Of a stretch of DNA of 64,000 nt, positions 53,056-62,546 are shown one piece after another; within the stretch, counting starts at the first letter, position 1; each line of letters opens with the position of its first letter. Under the pieces are notes generated by a model. It was given only the letters and a program-made list of their open reading frames with translations. It was not told where the DNA came from and made no database searches. The stretch is from assembly GCF_001506075.1 (NCBI RefSeq), contig NZ_KQ947475.1, forward strand, positions 2,140,390 to 2,204,389. Reading direction: 5' to 3'. The stretch comes from Vibrio sp. MEBiC08052. GTDB taxonomy: Bacteria; Pseudomonadota; Gammaproteobacteria; Enterobacterales; Vibrionaceae. The position numbers were made by a program, and so were the translations under genes.

Positions 53056-54504
53056 ATGCCAAAAAAAATACAACGAAGAACTAAAATTGTCACAACCCTC
53101 GGCCCCGCAACTGATCGGGATAATAATCTTGAAGCACTGATCAGCGCGGGTGCCAATGTTGTTCGCCTGAATTTTTCGCACGGAACAGCGGACGATCATC
53201 GCCTTCGGGCAAGAAAAGTCCGTGAAATTGCCGCCAAACTTGGGCGCAACGTAGCGATACTTGGAGACCTTCAAGGACCGAAGATTCGTGTGTCTACTTT
53301 TACTCACGGCAAGATCACGCTGAATGTCGGAGATCGATTTACACTGGATGCAGACATGCCTCCCGGAGCCGGCCATCAAGAAGCCGTCGGGATTGATTAC
53401 AAAAACCTCCCTAATGATGTTCAACGAAACGACATTTTGTTACTGGATGACGGACGGGTTCAGCTACAAGTGATCATGGTTGAAGGACAAAAAATCCACA
53501 CGATCGTCACTGTTGGAGGGCCCCTATCCAACAATAAAGGGATCAACCGTCAGGGCGGCGGTCTTTCCGCTCAGGCACTCACCGAAAAAGATAAGCAGGA
53601 TATTCTGCTGGCGGCAGAGCTTGACGTCGAGTATCTGGCCGTTTCGTTTCCCAGAAACGGTGAAGATATACAATATGCACGGCGTCTGGCACGGGATGCA
53701 GGACTAGAAGCCAAGATCGTCGCCAAAGTTGAGCGCGCAGAAACAGTCTCAAACCAAGCCAATATTGATGATATCATTATGGCATCTGACGTCATCATGG
53801 TCGCCCGAGGCGACTTAGGGGTCGAAATCGGTGACCCGGCATTAGTCGGTGTACAGAAGAAATTGATTTACCGTGCAAAGGCGCTGAATCGCGTTGTGAT
53901 TACTGCCACTCAAATGATGGAGTCAATGATTGAAAACCCGATGCCAACCCGGGCAGAGGTGATGGATGTCGCTAATGCAGTCATCGATGGCACCGATGCA
54001 GTGATGTTATCCGGAGAAACTGCAGCAGGGAAATACCCTGTCGAGACGGTAAAAGCGATGGCCGAAGTCTGCATTGGCGCAGAAAGTGTGATGGAAGTGA
54101 AAACTCAGAGTTATCGACTGGAAAGCACATTTGTCACCGCAGAAGAGACCGTCGCCATGTCAACGATTTATGCAGCAAACCATATGGATGGTATTCAAGC
54201 AATTGTGACCATGACCGAGTCAGGCAGAACAGCGTTAATGACTTCACGTCTCAACTCAGAACTACCCATCTTTGCTCTGTCGAATAATGAAAAAGCGTTA
54301 AACCGCTGTGCGCTGTATCGTGGGGTAATTCCTTGGTATTTTGATAGTCATCAAGAATCCGCCTATGAGATCGCACTCGAAGCCCTCTCAGTTCTCAAAG
54401 AGAAAAAGCAACTGGCATTTGGCGATATTGTGATTATCACTCAGGGTGATGTGATGGGCGTAGAGGGGTCAACAAACTGTATGCGAGTCCTCCCCGTATT
54501 TTAA
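53056..54504 (+). CDS. pykA: Pyruvate kinase (PykA type)
   Basis: 482 residues from ATG 53056, with AGGAG upstream. An upstream ATG at 53032 adds eight residues. It converts PEP and ADP to pyruvate and ATP. The first motif [20 protein letters not shown] is followed by [11 protein letters not shown], the catalytic helix [14 protein letters not shown] ([18 protein letters not shown]), [14 protein letters not shown] and TQMMESMI. It closely follows E. coli PykA rather than PykF, and has the AMP-activated type's long C-terminal domain. It opposes PpsA. The hairpin at 54514 terminates it. Confidence 0.95.
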   Translation: MPKKIQRRTKIVTTLGPATDRDNNLEALISAGANVVRLNFSHGTADDHRLRARKVREIAAKLGRNVAILGDLQGPKIRVSTFTHGKITLNVGDRFTLDADMPPGAGHQEAVGIDYKNLPNDVQRNDILLLDDGRVQLQVIMVEGQKIHTIVTVGGPLSNNKGINRQGGGLSAQALTEKDKQDILLAAELDVEYLAVSFPRNGEDIQYARRLARDAGLEAKIVAKVERAETVSNQANIDDIIMASDVIMVARGDLGVEIGDPALVGVQKKLIYRAKALNRVVITATQMMESMIENPMPTRAEVMDVANAVIDGTDAVMLSGETAAGKYPVETVKAMAEVCIGAESVMEVKTQSYRLESTFVTAEETVAMSTIYAANHMDGIQAIVTMTESGRTALMTSRLNSELPIFALSNNEKALNRCALYRGVIPWYFDSHQESAYEIALEALSVLKEKKQLAFGDIVIITQGDVMGVEGSTNCMRVLPVF

Positions 54505-54513
54505 GTTGAAGAA

Positions 54514-54537
54514 GGGCTGCTATGATTCCAGCAGCCC
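54514..54537. terminator. Bidirectional terminator between pykA and the patatin gene
   Basis: GGGCTGCT (54514-54521) and AGCAGCCC (54530-54537) form an eight-pair stem. It is 10 bases after the pykA stop and contains the stop codon of the convergent patatin gene. A T-run follows on the plus side. Confidence 0.75.
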
Positions 54538-55686
54538 TGATTTTGACGCTTTCAGCGGTTGACCGCTCAAGGCCCGGGCGTCTTCCCAACTACGAATAAA
54601 GTTATAACCCGCTTGTAGCCCTTGCTCATAATCCCATAATAAATCGCTTTTTCTGCTCAGCAACGTGTTGGAACGGAGTGGCTGCTCCGGGGCAATCTGA
54701 ATCACGAAGACATCATCTGGCGGTCGTTTTAAAAACTCAAGGGTCAAGGCATATGTCTGGTAATGAACCATCAGCATATCGGTCAGGCGTGTATCCACCG
54801 AACCACCAATTAAATGACTCATTCGATACAGTTGATCCGAGCCAAATAACCAGCGCCCGCCATTCAACATTTCTTCCTGAGGAACCAGAGACATTTTCTG
54901 ACGTACGTAGTTACGCCAGTCTTGACGCCACTGTGTAACTTTCTGCTGCCACTGATTTTGCAGATAGCTGAACGACTGACGCAGCCATACTTCACTCGGT
55001 TTCGTCGGCAAGTTAGTAGATTGTAACCCGGCTTTGTTATTGATGACCGATTCAGTCCGAATGACAGCGATAAACCGGGCCCCCTGCCGCCACGCTTCTT
55101 GGACAGGAATCGATGCCGAAATACCCCCGTCAACATATGATTCACCATTAATATTGATTGGATGATGGCATAGCGTCGGAATAGCACATGAAGCTAACAG
55201 CACCTCTCTCCAGTTTGAGTGAACCATCGGCAAGTAATGATCGATCAACGTCTCTGAACTGGTAACTGCCGCATATGCCTTTCTGTCTCCTAAGACCTGA
55301 CGCCCCATATCCAAATCAAGTCGATACGGATACTCAACGATGCGCTCAAGAGCCCATGACAAATCGACGTACTGCTTTTTCCTGATATAGGCAAAAAGAT
55401 TAAAGAATGAAGAATCCGTGGTTAAGTCGGTAATGAACGCTTTGCCAAGCCCATGCTGACGACAAAGAAATGCACAAAGGTTTAACGCCCCCGCTGACGT
55501 ACCGTAGTAGACATCAAACGGGTCAAAGTTAGAAAGGTTAAAGGCATCCAGAACACCGGCAGTAAAAATGCCTCGCTGACCGCCACCTTGAGCAACCAAA
55601 GCATTTTTCCCACCAATGAACCGAGATAAACGGTCACAATCATCGATGACCTGCTGTTCAGAAATTACACCAACATTTTTTCCCAT
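54520..55686 (-). CDS. Patatin-like phospholipase, YjjU type
   Basis: 388 residues. From ATG 55686 it starts MGKNVGVISEQQVIDD. A TTG at 55719 adds eleven residues. The oxyanion loop LVAQGGGQRGIFTAGVLDAF, nucleophile GTSAG (near residue 75) and the Asp of YVDGGISASIPV form the catalytic dyad of patatin lipid hydrolases. It lacks a signal peptide, so it is cytosolic or membrane-associated. A 29-residue membrane ORF precedes it by 16 bases, so the two are likely cotranscribed. The substrate lipid is unknown. Confidence 0.88.
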   Translation of the reverse strand: MGKNVGVISEQQVIDDCDRLSRFIGGKNALVAQGGGQRGIFTAGVLDAFNLSNFDPFDVYYGTSAGALNLCAFLCRQHGLGKAFITDLTTDSSFFNLFAYIRKKQYVDLSWALERIVEYPYRLDLDMGRQVLGDRKAYAAVTSSETLIDHYLPMVHSNWREVLLASCAIPTLCHHPININGESYVDGGISASIPVQEAWRQGARFIAVIRTESVINNKAGLQSTNLPTKPSEVWLRQSFSYLQNQWQQKVTQWRQDWRNYVRQKMSLVPQEEMLNGGRWLFGSDQLYRMSHLIGGSVDTRLTDMLMVHYQTYALTLEFLKRPPDDVFVIQIAPEQPLRSNTLLSRKSDLLWDYEQGLQAGYNFIRSWEDARALSGQPLKASKSGLLES

Positions 55687-55702
55687 AGGCGGCTGTTGTA
55701 AT

Positions 55703-55792
55703 CTAGTTAGCAATGGCAATCAACCCAGAACCAATCAATACCGCAAAAATAATGCCTGTAATTATCACCGCATATTTCAGATCAACATCCAT
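55703..55792 (-). CDS. 29-residue single-span membrane protein
   Basis: The short frame reads MDVDLKYAVIITGIIFAVLI, then GSGLIAIAN. It has an acidic start and one hydrophobic helix of about 21 residues. A perfect GGAGG lies five bases before the ATG, and the stop lies 16 bases before the patatin ATG, so the two are probably one transcript. Too short for routine gene finders. It could be a regulatory small membrane protein, an accessory of the patatin enzyme, or a hydrophobic toxin of the type I family. None of these can be chosen from sequence alone. Confidence 0.6.
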   Translation of the reverse strand: MDVDLKYAVIITGIIFAVLIGSGLIAIAN

Positions 55793-56507
55793 ACACACCT
55801 CCAGTATTTCGGATCATCTGACCCTATTCATAAAAAAGAAGAGATACTATGCTGATTACGACTTCAGCATCTACATCTATCTAATAAGATGGCAATTACT
55901 GTCAATTCTTTCATCACACTTATGAAAAGGATATCACAAATATTGCTCGAATAAATTCATCCACTTGACACCTAACAATTCTATGACCTTGATTGAAAAT
56001 CATAACATTGCGATAAACACTGCTACAGATTTGCTTCTCCAACGAGTAATACACTAGTTCTTGAATAGAAATTAGACAGAGTACCAATGAGATTAAAGTA
56101 GATTAAAAAACCATATCAACCATTAAAAACAGACCAATTAAACACATCAATACAAAAACAATAACGTAATAACCCATATATATAGATATATATAAAATAT
56201 GCGCCTGCAACACAAAACACCCATTGCATTTACAATCTATTGCCTTTCTATTTATAAATCTGTAATCTCGATAACTATGCATAGGTGAACATCTCACCTG
56301 TTGCACACACACATCACAACATACAGAACAATATTCTGAGATATCGTTTAGAAATAAAAATATAATTCTAAATAATTAGTGATTATAAGTAACGAAAATA
56401 AGTCAAGGGAGTCATTCACCCTTCCTATGTTTTAACTAACTATAATCTAACTATTAACGGTAGGGTGAAACTTCATCACTCAGAAAGCATTACCAAAGGA
56501 GTATCAA
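55793..56507. other. Long AT-rich spacer between the 29-aa ORF and the NSS transporter
   Basis: 715 bases hold no convincing gene. TATATATA-g-ATATATA near 56180-56196 is palindromic. TTCACCCT (56415-56422) and AGGGTGAA (56463-56470) are inverse complements about 40 bases apart in the leader of the NSS gene. A 69-codon minus-strand frame at 56103-56312 has one hydrophobic stretch, but no ribosome-binding site was seen. AAGGAG just before 56508 is the ribosome-binding site of the transporter gene. Confidence 0.45.
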
Positions 56508-57968
56508 ATGAAGCGAGAACAATGGGGCTCTCGTGCTGGTTTTATCTTGGCTGCGGTCGGATCCGCTATCGGCTTAGGTAATATCTGGCGCTTTCCGTAT
56601 ATGGCTTATGAAAATGGAGGTGGCGCATTTTTTATCCCTTACCTTTTCGCCATGCTCACGGCCGGTATCCCATTCATGATTCTAGAATTCAGCATGGGAC
56701 AGAAACACCGCGGTTCAGCACCAAAGACAATTTCCCAGATCCATTCAAAGTTTGAGTGGCTTGGTTGGTTCCAAGTTGGGGTTGCTGCTGTCATCGGTGT
56801 TTACTATGTTGCCGTAATCGGCTGGGCCATCTCCTATTTCGGTCTTTCGTTTACCCAAGGTTGGGGAACAGAAACTAATACTTTTTTCTTCAGCAATTAT
56901 CTAGGACTTGGTGAGAATACGCCGACAAACTTAGGTGGCATCCGCTGGAATATTGCATTGACCGTGGCGCTTGCGTGGGGGATTACCTACATTGCAATTG
57001 TAAATGGTGTGAAATCAGGGATTGAGCGTGCATCAAAAATTATGATGCCGATTCTATTCATCATGGTACTGGTTTTGATCGGACGTATGTCCATGCTTCC
57101 CGGTGCATTAGATGGCATGAACTACATGTTCAAACCAGACTTCAGTAAGATATGGGATGTTAAAGTTTGGGCAGCCGCATATGGTCAGATATTCTTTACC
57201 CTGAGTATCGGTTTTGCCATCATGCTGGCTTACTCCAGTTACCTGCCGGAAAAATCAGATATCACCAACAATGCATTTATGACGGTTTTGATTAACTGCG
57301 GTTTTTCAATTCTCGCAGGTATCATGATTTTTTCAGTGTTAGGTTACATGGCCCAAGAACAAGGGAAAGCACTCACTGATGTCGTTTCATCAGGGGTCGG
57401 ACTTGCATTCGTCACCCTTCCAGCTGCAATTAACTTATTGCCGGCACCATACATTTTCGGCCCATTACTGTTCTTTGCACTCGTCGTTGCCGGTTTGAGC
57501 TCTCATATATCGATTATGGAAGCCGTAACATCAGCAATCATTGATAAAACCAAATGGCGTCGTAACAAGGCCGCAAGTATTGTCATCGGTATTAGCTTTA
57601 TTGTTTCAATGGCTTTCGTCACTGATGGCGGCATCTTACTGCTCGATCTTGTCGATCACTTTGCAAACAATATCGGCATCATGACCGGCTGTTTTGTCGA
57701 AATTGTGATGATGACTTGGTTGTTCAAGGTATCTGATATCCGTAAGTATGCGAATGCCAAATCTGATTTTTCCATCGGCGTCTGGTTTGATATTTGTCTA
57801 CGCTTTATCACACCAGTCATATTGGCGACAATTCTTGCAACTAAACTTCACACGTTATTGACCGAAGGTTATGGCGGCTATGACCTAACCATCGGCTGGG
57901 TTCTGATTATTGCCCTGTTCGTTGTCGGTATTGCAATTAACCTGAAAAGTCGTTCTCAGGAGGTATAA
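56508..57968 (+). CDS. NSS-family sodium:amino acid symporter (MetP-like)
   Basis: 486 residues with about eleven or twelve membrane helices. GSAIGLGNIWRFPYMAYENGGG at residues 16-37 (NSS signature, Na+ sites) and the paired helix GAAFFIPY-type follow. The NSS family couples amino acid uptake to Na+. The overlapping small gene downstream resembles MetS, so the methionine/alanine-type MetP is the nearest match. The substrate is inferred from that partner. GGAG lies about nine bases upstream of ATG 56508. Confidence 0.9.
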   Translation: MKREQWGSRAGFILAAVGSAIGLGNIWRFPYMAYENGGGAFFIPYLFAMLTAGIPFMILEFSMGQKHRGSAPKTISQIHSKFEWLGWFQVGVAAVIGVYYVAVIGWAISYFGLSFTQGWGTETNTFFFSNYLGLGENTPTNLGGIRWNIALTVALAWGITYIAIVNGVKSGIERASKIMMPILFIMVLVLIGRMSMLPGALDGMNYMFKPDFSKIWDVKVWAAAYGQIFFTLSIGFAIMLAYSSYLPEKSDITNNAFMTVLINCGFSILAGIMIFSVLGYMAQEQGKALTDVVSSGVGLAFVTLPAAINLLPAPYIFGPLLFFALVVAGLSSHISIMEAVTSAIIDKTKWRRNKAASIVIGISFIVSMAFVTDGGILLLDLVDHFANNIGIMTGCFVEIVMMTWLFKVSDIRKYANAKSDFSIGVWFDICLRFITPVILATILATKLHTLLTEGYGGYDLTIGWVLIIALFVVGIAINLKSRSQEV

Positions 57969-57969
57969 C

Positions 57970-58068
57970 ATGGATATCAGTTCAATCATCATGATGGTTA
58001 TTGGCCTAGGCATAACATGGGGCGGTGCATTCATCTGTATGAAAAAAGCGATGAGTCAATCTGACTAA
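57970..58068 (+). CDS. MetS-like small subunit of the NSS transporter
   Basis: A 32-residue protein (MDISSIIMMVIGLGITWGGA, then FICMKKAMSQSD) with one membrane helix and a basic end. An AGGAGGT ribosome-binding site within the last codons of the NSS gene precedes the ATG, and the two stop/start codons are two bases apart. Such tiny subunits (MetS) are needed for activity of MetP-type transporters in other bacteria. It was too short for ordinary ORF calling. Function is inferred from placement and sequence type. Confidence 0.75.
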   Translation: MDISSIIMMVIGLGITWGGAFICMKKAMSQSD

Positions 58069-58086
58069 CTAAATTACGCGCAAATA

Positions 58087-58124
58087 AAAAGGCCGATAGA
58101 CGTCCATCTACCGGCCTTTTTATT
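58087..58124 (+). terminator. Terminator of the NSS/MetS operon
   Basis: AAAAAGGCCGATAGA and TCTACCGGCCTTTTT pair with one wobble or mismatch, the loop being CGTCCA, and end in T-rich sequence. It lies about 20 bases after the small gene. Confidence 0.85.
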
Positions 58125-58213
58125 AGATGAATGGATGATTCATCCCGAGAAAACACATTGATAACTCACTCTGCAATTCACCATTTCTGGCAGCATTCAA
58201 TTCATTAAATGCT

Positions 58214-58639
58214 CTAAAATTGATAGCTCACACCAGCCGCGGCACCGAGCTGAAGCTCTACATCATCATGTAAATTAAGCTCCGGATGAACTTGTCCATA
58301 AACATGAATACGGTTTTTATATGTCCAGTCCACTCCGAGGGGCAATCTGACACCAAAATCATTATCATCGTCACCCCACTCAGTCCAGCCTCCGGCCCCC
58401 ACATACCAATCCACAGGAATATTCGGCTGTTCAAATTGTCCCTTATTAAACAAGTAGTCAGCACTCATACCATCATTGCCTGCGGAGATACGATATTGGT
58501 CATTCAGTTCCAACACTGCACTTAACCCCTGATCGACACCAATCCCAACAGCAACCTGAGGAGATGATGTTACTGATGATGCAGCGTAAGCAAATGATGA
58601 CAACGTTAAGGCACCGATAGCAATAGTCATTATTCTCAT
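58214..58639 (-). CDS. Small exported beta-rich protein (possible outer-membrane barrel)
   Basis: 141 residues. The signal peptide MRIMTIAIGALTLSSFAYA is followed by eight or so amphipathic beta strands (VAVGIGVDQGLSAVLELNDQ; YRISAGNDGMSADYLFN; WYVGAGGWTEWGDDDNDFGV). The last residues, AAAGVSYQF, end in Phe, the C-terminal aromatic of outer-membrane barrels. It is therefore likely an outer-membrane protein of small size. I cannot name the family. It stands between the NSS operon terminator and ptsG, oriented leftward, with its own promoter. Confidence 0.65.
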   Translation of the reverse strand: MRIMTIAIGALTLSSFAYAASSVTSSPQVAVGIGVDQGLSAVLELNDQYRISAGNDGMSADYLFNKGQFEQPNIPVDWYVGAGGWTEWGDDDNDFGVRLPLGVDWTYKNRIHVYGQVHPELNLHDDVELQLGAAAGVSYQF

Positions 58640-58876
58640 CGCACAACTCTCTTATAAATATGAAGCAATAAGAATGACTTTACTAACTTAAAAGTCATTA
58701 ATGTCATGAATGAGTAAATGTAAAACAAAGATATTCAAAAAATTCGATTCATTGGTCGTGAGAATATACCCAATTTTCAAGAGATGATTTCAACAAGCAT
58801 ACGGGAAGATGGGAACTTTAGTACCTAGATTCTGAATAGAAATCAGTAATCACATCCTCAAACAGTTATACATAAT

Positions 58877-58904
58877 CAAAAAAGGGAGCCGAAGCTCCCT
58901 TTCT
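58877..58904 (-). terminator. Terminator of ptsG
   Basis: On the minus strand AAAGGGAGC-TTCG-GCTCCCTTT is a perfect nine-pair stem followed by a run of T, a strong Rho-independent terminator. It is about 30 bases beyond the ptsG stop. Confidence 0.92.
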
Positions 58905-58930
58905 ATCACGAAATGAAATACATCAAACCA

Positions 58931-60364
58931 TTAGTTATGGCTACGCATCCATTCATCCATTTCAGTTCTCAATACATCAGAGCGAGTACCGAAGATAGCC
59001 TGAACACCGCCTTGAACAACAACAACACCAGCAGCACCCAGTGATTTCAGCTTATCTTGGTCAACAGCATCAGTGTTATCAACAGAAACACGTAGACGAG
59101 TAATACATGCATCTAAGTTTGTGATATTCGCTTTACCACCGAATGCAGCCACCAGTGCAGACGCCATTTCTGAATCATTAGTAACTACATCGTCCATCAA
59201 CGTTTCGTCTTCACGGCCTGGTGTTTTGATATCCAGAGCACGGATGACAACCGTGAATACAACATAGTAAATCACAGCATAAACAAGACCGACACCAACA
59301 AGCAGTAACATTTTCTGTGCATGTGCAGATTGCACAACAAAGTCGATGAAACCATTTGAGAATGTATGACCGTGAACTATACCCAAATAGTTAGTGATGA
59401 CATATGCCAGACCAGCAAGCAGCGCATGGATTCCATAAAGTAATGGTGAAACAAACAGGAATGAGAACTCGATTGGTTCAGTAATACCAGTCAGGAATGA
59501 AGTCAATGCAGCTGACGCCATGATACCCATGATTTTTGCACGGTTTTCAGGTTTAGCACAACGCGCAATTGCAAAAGCAGCAGCAGGCAGACCAAACATT
59601 TTAAACAGATAACCACCAGCAAGCTGACCAAAACCATTACCCGCTGCACGAGAAGCGTCATCAGCAGTCAGGAAGCAAGTCATGATACCATGAACGACTT
59701 GACCCGCATTGTTTGTACATGTACCGGCTTCATAGAAGAATGGTACGTTCCAAATGTGGTGCAGACCGAAAGGAATAAGAGAACGTTCAACTACGCCGTA
59801 AATACCGAATGCCAACACAGGGTTCTGTTGCGCAGCCCAATCAGAGAATGCGGCGATGGCAGAACCAATCGGTGGCCAGATAAACGAAAGTACGACACCA
59901 AGGATAATCGACAGGAAGCCCGTGATAATTGGCACAGCACGTTTACCGGCAAAGAAGCCTAGATAATCTGGTAATTGAATCTTGAAGAAACGGTTAAATG
60001 CCCATGCGGCAAGACCACCCGAAAGGATCCCACCGAGAACGCCTGTATCGATGGATGCAACACCCATCACAGTTGCCATGACTTTCAATGTCGCAACCAT
60101 GATACCGTAACCAACGATCGCGGAAAGTCCGGAAACCCCATCATTATTTGTAAAACCTAATGAAACACCGACAGCAAATAACAATGCCATCTGTCCGAAT
60201 ACCGAACCACCTGCCTGCTCCATCAGATGAGAAACGACTTCTGGTAACCAGCTGAAATTAGCGGCACCAACACCAAGTAATATACCTGCAACCGGTAAAA
60301 CTGATACGGGTAGCATCAGTGATTTACCAACTTTTTGCAGTTCCGCAAAAAGGCTCTTAGACAT
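58931..60364 (-). CDS. ptsG: PTS glucose-specific EIICB component
   Basis: 477 residues. The EIIC membrane domain ([60 protein letters not shown]) is followed by EIIB with phosphocysteine in [15 protein letters not shown]. It imports and phosphorylates glucose, fed from EIIA-Glc encoded elsewhere. No EIIA domain is fused. Unphosphorylated PtsG binds Mlc, which is encoded in this window. AGGAG lies nine bases before ATG 60364. The leader contains a stable hairpin and an Mlc-like site. The neighbouring tatD operon is oriented alike, but separated by 452 bases. Confidence 0.96.
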   Translation of the reverse strand: MSKSLFAELQKVGKSLMLPVSVLPVAGILLGVGAANFSWLPEVVSHLMEQAGGSVFGQMALLFAVGVSLGFTNNDGVSGLSAIVGYGIMVATLKVMATVMGVASIDTGVLGGILSGGLAAWAFNRFFKIQLPDYLGFFAGKRAVPIITGFLSIILGVVLSFIWPPIGSAIAAFSDWAAQQNPVLAFGIYGVVERSLIPFGLHHIWNVPFFYEAGTCTNNAGQVVHGIMTCFLTADDASRAAGNGFGQLAGGYLFKMFGLPAAAFAIARCAKPENRAKIMGIMASAALTSFLTGITEPIEFSFLFVSPLLYGIHALLAGLAYVITNYLGIVHGHTFSNGFIDFVVQSAHAQKMLLLVGVGLVYAVIYYVVFTVVIRALDIKTPGREDETLMDDVVTNDSEMASALVAAFGGKANITNLDACITRLRVSVDNTDAVDQDKLKSLGAAGVVVVQGGVQAIFGTRSDVLRTEMDEWMRSHN

Positions 60365-60402
60365 ATTTTATGCTCCTGAGTAAGTTATTAGAATTTAATT
60401 TA

Positions 60403-60448
60403 ACGAGAACTTCATGGCCACCCCCGTCGCCATTCCCCAAGTTCTCGT
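60403..60448 (-). promoter_or_regulatory. Stable stem-loop in the ptsG leader
   Basis: ACGAGAACTT / AAGTTCTCGT is an exact ten-pair stem, inside which ATGGC pairs with GCCAT around a C-rich loop (CACCCCCGTC on the plus strand, G-rich in the mRNA). The structure lies 39 bases upstream of the ptsG ATG in the untranslated leader. It may control translation or stability, or be bound by a small RNA or protein. It is not a terminator, as no T-run follows. Confidence 0.65.
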
Positions 60449-60545
60449 GGAAAGTTAACCACATAGGCATTATATTTTCCGGCTCTAAATATATATTGAC
60501 GTCTCTCAAACTTTCCAGAAAGTTAGCAACTTTAGTTTCAAAGTA

Positions 60546-60561
60546 ATATATAGATCACAAT
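60546..60561 (-). promoter_or_regulatory. Possible CRP half site upstream of ptsG
   Basis: On the minus strand TTGTGATCTATATATTAC has a perfect left half (TGTGATCT) but no matching right half. It lies about 185 bases upstream of the ptsG start. CRP activation of ptsG is known in relatives, so the site is plausible but weak. Confidence 0.3.
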
Positions 60562-60635
60562 CATAGTAAGCACCATGAAATGGATTACAATACATATAAC
60601 CTATTAATAAATAATAAATAAATTACTATAAAATC

Positions 60636-60657
60636 TAATTTTTCATCGAAAATAAAT
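60636..60657 (-). promoter_or_regulatory. Mlc-like operator upstream of ptsG
   Basis: On the minus strand TTTATTTTCGATGAAAAATT contains the near palindrome ATTTTCGATGAAAAAT and resembles Mlc/NagC operators (TTATTT-type arms about a CG). Mlc is encoded nearby. The site is about 280 bases upstream of the ptsG start. NagC cannot be excluded. Confidence 0.5.
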
Positions 60658-60816
60658 GGCGCCTTTATGTTAATTATCATTACAAATTAACTTTTCTACG
60701 ATTTGTGTCGATTAAATCAGCGAAACAACCGACTAAAAATCTATTTTTTTGAGTATCAAATTAATTTATCGCCCCAAAACCGTGCATAGTAATATTTTTA
60801 ACAACAAACATTATTT

Positions 60817-61584
60817 CTAAAGAAAAAAAAGATCTAAGAAATTCTTTGTTGTTTGATGTGCAACCTCACTCACAGGTATTTCTTTTAATTGTGCAATACA
60901 CTTTGCTACTTCAGTAACAAAAGCAGGCTGATTCTCTTGTCCTCGGTAAGGAACAGGGGCCAAATAAGGAGAGTCTGTTTCAATCAACAGACGATCTAAA
61001 GGCAGGTCTTTGACAACGGATTTTAATGCCATGGCCTGACGGAAGGTAACAATACCGGAAATTGAAATATAAAAACCAAGTTCCATAGCAGCCTGAGCAA
61101 ATACCATATCTTCAGTGAAACAGTGAATCACACCACGACATTGATCCGCTTTTCCTTGACGCAATAATGCCAGCGTATCCTCTCTTGCGTTACGGGTATG
61201 AATAATCAAAGGCTTATTCAGCGCGACTGCAACTTCTATCTGCTGCATGAACCTCAACTTCTGTAACTCAGCCGTCTCCGGACGATAATGATAGTCAAGC
61301 CCTGTCTCCCCGATTGCAATGACTTTGGCATGACTGGCGTATTCATAAAAAGTATCGAGTGCAAAATCACTTTCAACATCCAACGGATGGACACCACAGG
61401 AAGCATGAACCCAGTCAAATGGTTCGATCATTTTTAGCATTTGGGGAAAGGATGCCAGCGTCACACCCACAGATAGGATTTGCTCAACCTGAGCATTACG
61501 CGCTTTATTTAAAACATCGTGGATATCCTGATGTAACTCATCGTAATTGAGTTTATCTAAATGACAGTGGGAGTCGACAAACAT
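60817..61584 (-). CDS. tatD: TatD-family metal-dependent deoxyribonuclease
   Basis: 255 residues. The amidohydrolase-fold motifs are visible: DSHCHLD (first His pair), GETGLDYHY, IIHTRNARED, GVIHCFTED and IETDSPYLAP, with the metal-binding His and Asp residues. It is a 3'-5' DNase of cytosolic repair or turnover. The start, ATG 61584, lies 28 bases inside the 3' end of holB, a coupled operon. This placement between holB and ptsG is conserved in Vibrio. It is the YcfH member of the family. Confidence 0.95.
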   Translation of the reverse strand: MFVDSHCHLDKLNYDELHQDIHDVLNKARNAQVEQILSVGVTLASFPQMLKMIEPFDWVHASCGVHPLDVESDFALDTFYEYASHAKVIAIGETGLDYHYRPETAELQKLRFMQQIEVAVALNKPLIIHTRNAREDTLALLRQGKADQCRGVIHCFTEDMVFAQAAMELGFYISISGIVTFRQAMALKSVVKDLPLDRLLIETDSPYLAPVPYRGQENQPAFVTEVAKCIAQLKEIPVSEVAHQTTKNFLDLFFL

Positions 61585-62540
61585 GGGGCTCCTTTAAATT
61601 TTGATAACCAGTCAAAAACCAGTAGTTCTGAGTTTAAACCACGGTGCATTTCCAAACGATGCAGTAACGTGATCAATTCTCGGTATTGTTGATAAAGCAT
61701 ACTATAAGAAAGACATTGCGCAACTTCTTCACTCTTCGGTAGCACAATTTTATCTTGTGTCTGAAAATGAAACTTCTGTGCATCAGTCAACAAATACCAT
61801 AGCCAAGTTAAGCGCACTAACGGAGATGACTGAATCTCATCAACCAATACATGGATAAATTGCAAAGGTGAATGCAGAAAGTGACAGAACAATTCAACCA
61901 ACCGCAAATAATTTTCGTGCTCCTGTGACTGAATAAAATGAAGCGCTCGGATTGGCGCATAATCATTCAGTTTAATCATGTACGGTGCTATATCCTGCCC
62001 CGTTTCTTTTGCTAACCATTCAGCGACAACGGTATGGGCTGGCTCAGACACATGTAACTGACGACATCGGCTTAAAATGGTTGGTAGCACACGATCAATA
62101 CAATCCGTAACAAGCATAAAGCAGCAGTGGCTTGGTGGCTCTTCCAATGTTTTTAGTAAGGCATTTGCCGCTGATTCATTCATAAGATGAGCAGGTTGAA
62201 TCACAATCACTCGATAGCCACCAAACTGAGAAGACTCCTGAGCCAACTGATTAATCTGTCGAACCACATCAACGGTAATTGATTTCCCTTCCTGTTCCGG
62301 CTTCACCCAGTGAAAGTCAGGATGACTTTGAGAATCCATCAACTGGCAACTATGACAATAACCACATAGTTCTGAACCATGAGCACATAACAGAGAACGG
62401 GCAGCGGCTTCGATAAAAGTAGCTTCTCCCATCCCCTCTTTTACGACCAGCAATGTCGCCGGCGAAACAGAGTTATGTGCCAGTGCCTGACACCATTGTT
62501 GCCAAATTTGTTGAAACCAAGGGTAGAGTGACATTTGCAT
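61557..62540 (-). CDS. holB: DNA polymerase III subunit delta prime
   Basis: 327 residues. The clamp-loader component has a degenerate P-loop (KEGMGEATF), the zinc motif CAHGSELCGYCHSCQL (four Cys near 50-65) and SRCRQ with the arginine finger. It assembles with tau/gamma and delta to load the beta clamp. It starts six bases after tmk ends, and tatD overlaps its end by 28 bases. The C-terminal collar domain is of usual length. Confidence 0.94.
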   Translation of the reverse strand: MQMSLYPWFQQIWQQWCQALAHNSVSPATLLVVKEGMGEATFIEAAARSLLCAHGSELCGYCHSCQLMDSQSHPDFHWVKPEQEGKSITVDVVRQINQLAQESSQFGGYRVIVIQPAHLMNESAANALLKTLEEPPSHCCFMLVTDCIDRVLPTILSRCRQLHVSEPAHTVVAEWLAKETGQDIAPYMIKLNDYAPIRALHFIQSQEHENYLRLVELFCHFLHSPLQFIHVLVDEIQSSPLVRLTWLWYLLTDAQKFHFQTQDKIVLPKSEEVAQCLSYSMLYQQYRELITLLHRLEMHRGLNSELLVFDWLSKFKGAPCLSTPTVI

Positions 62541-62546
62541 AAGCCC

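Noticed and set aside
56103..56312. Minus-strand ORF of 69 codons in the spacer before the NSS gene
   Set aside because: It has no ribosome-binding site, only a short hydrophobic end, and a biased AT-rich sequence. It was left as part of the spacer.
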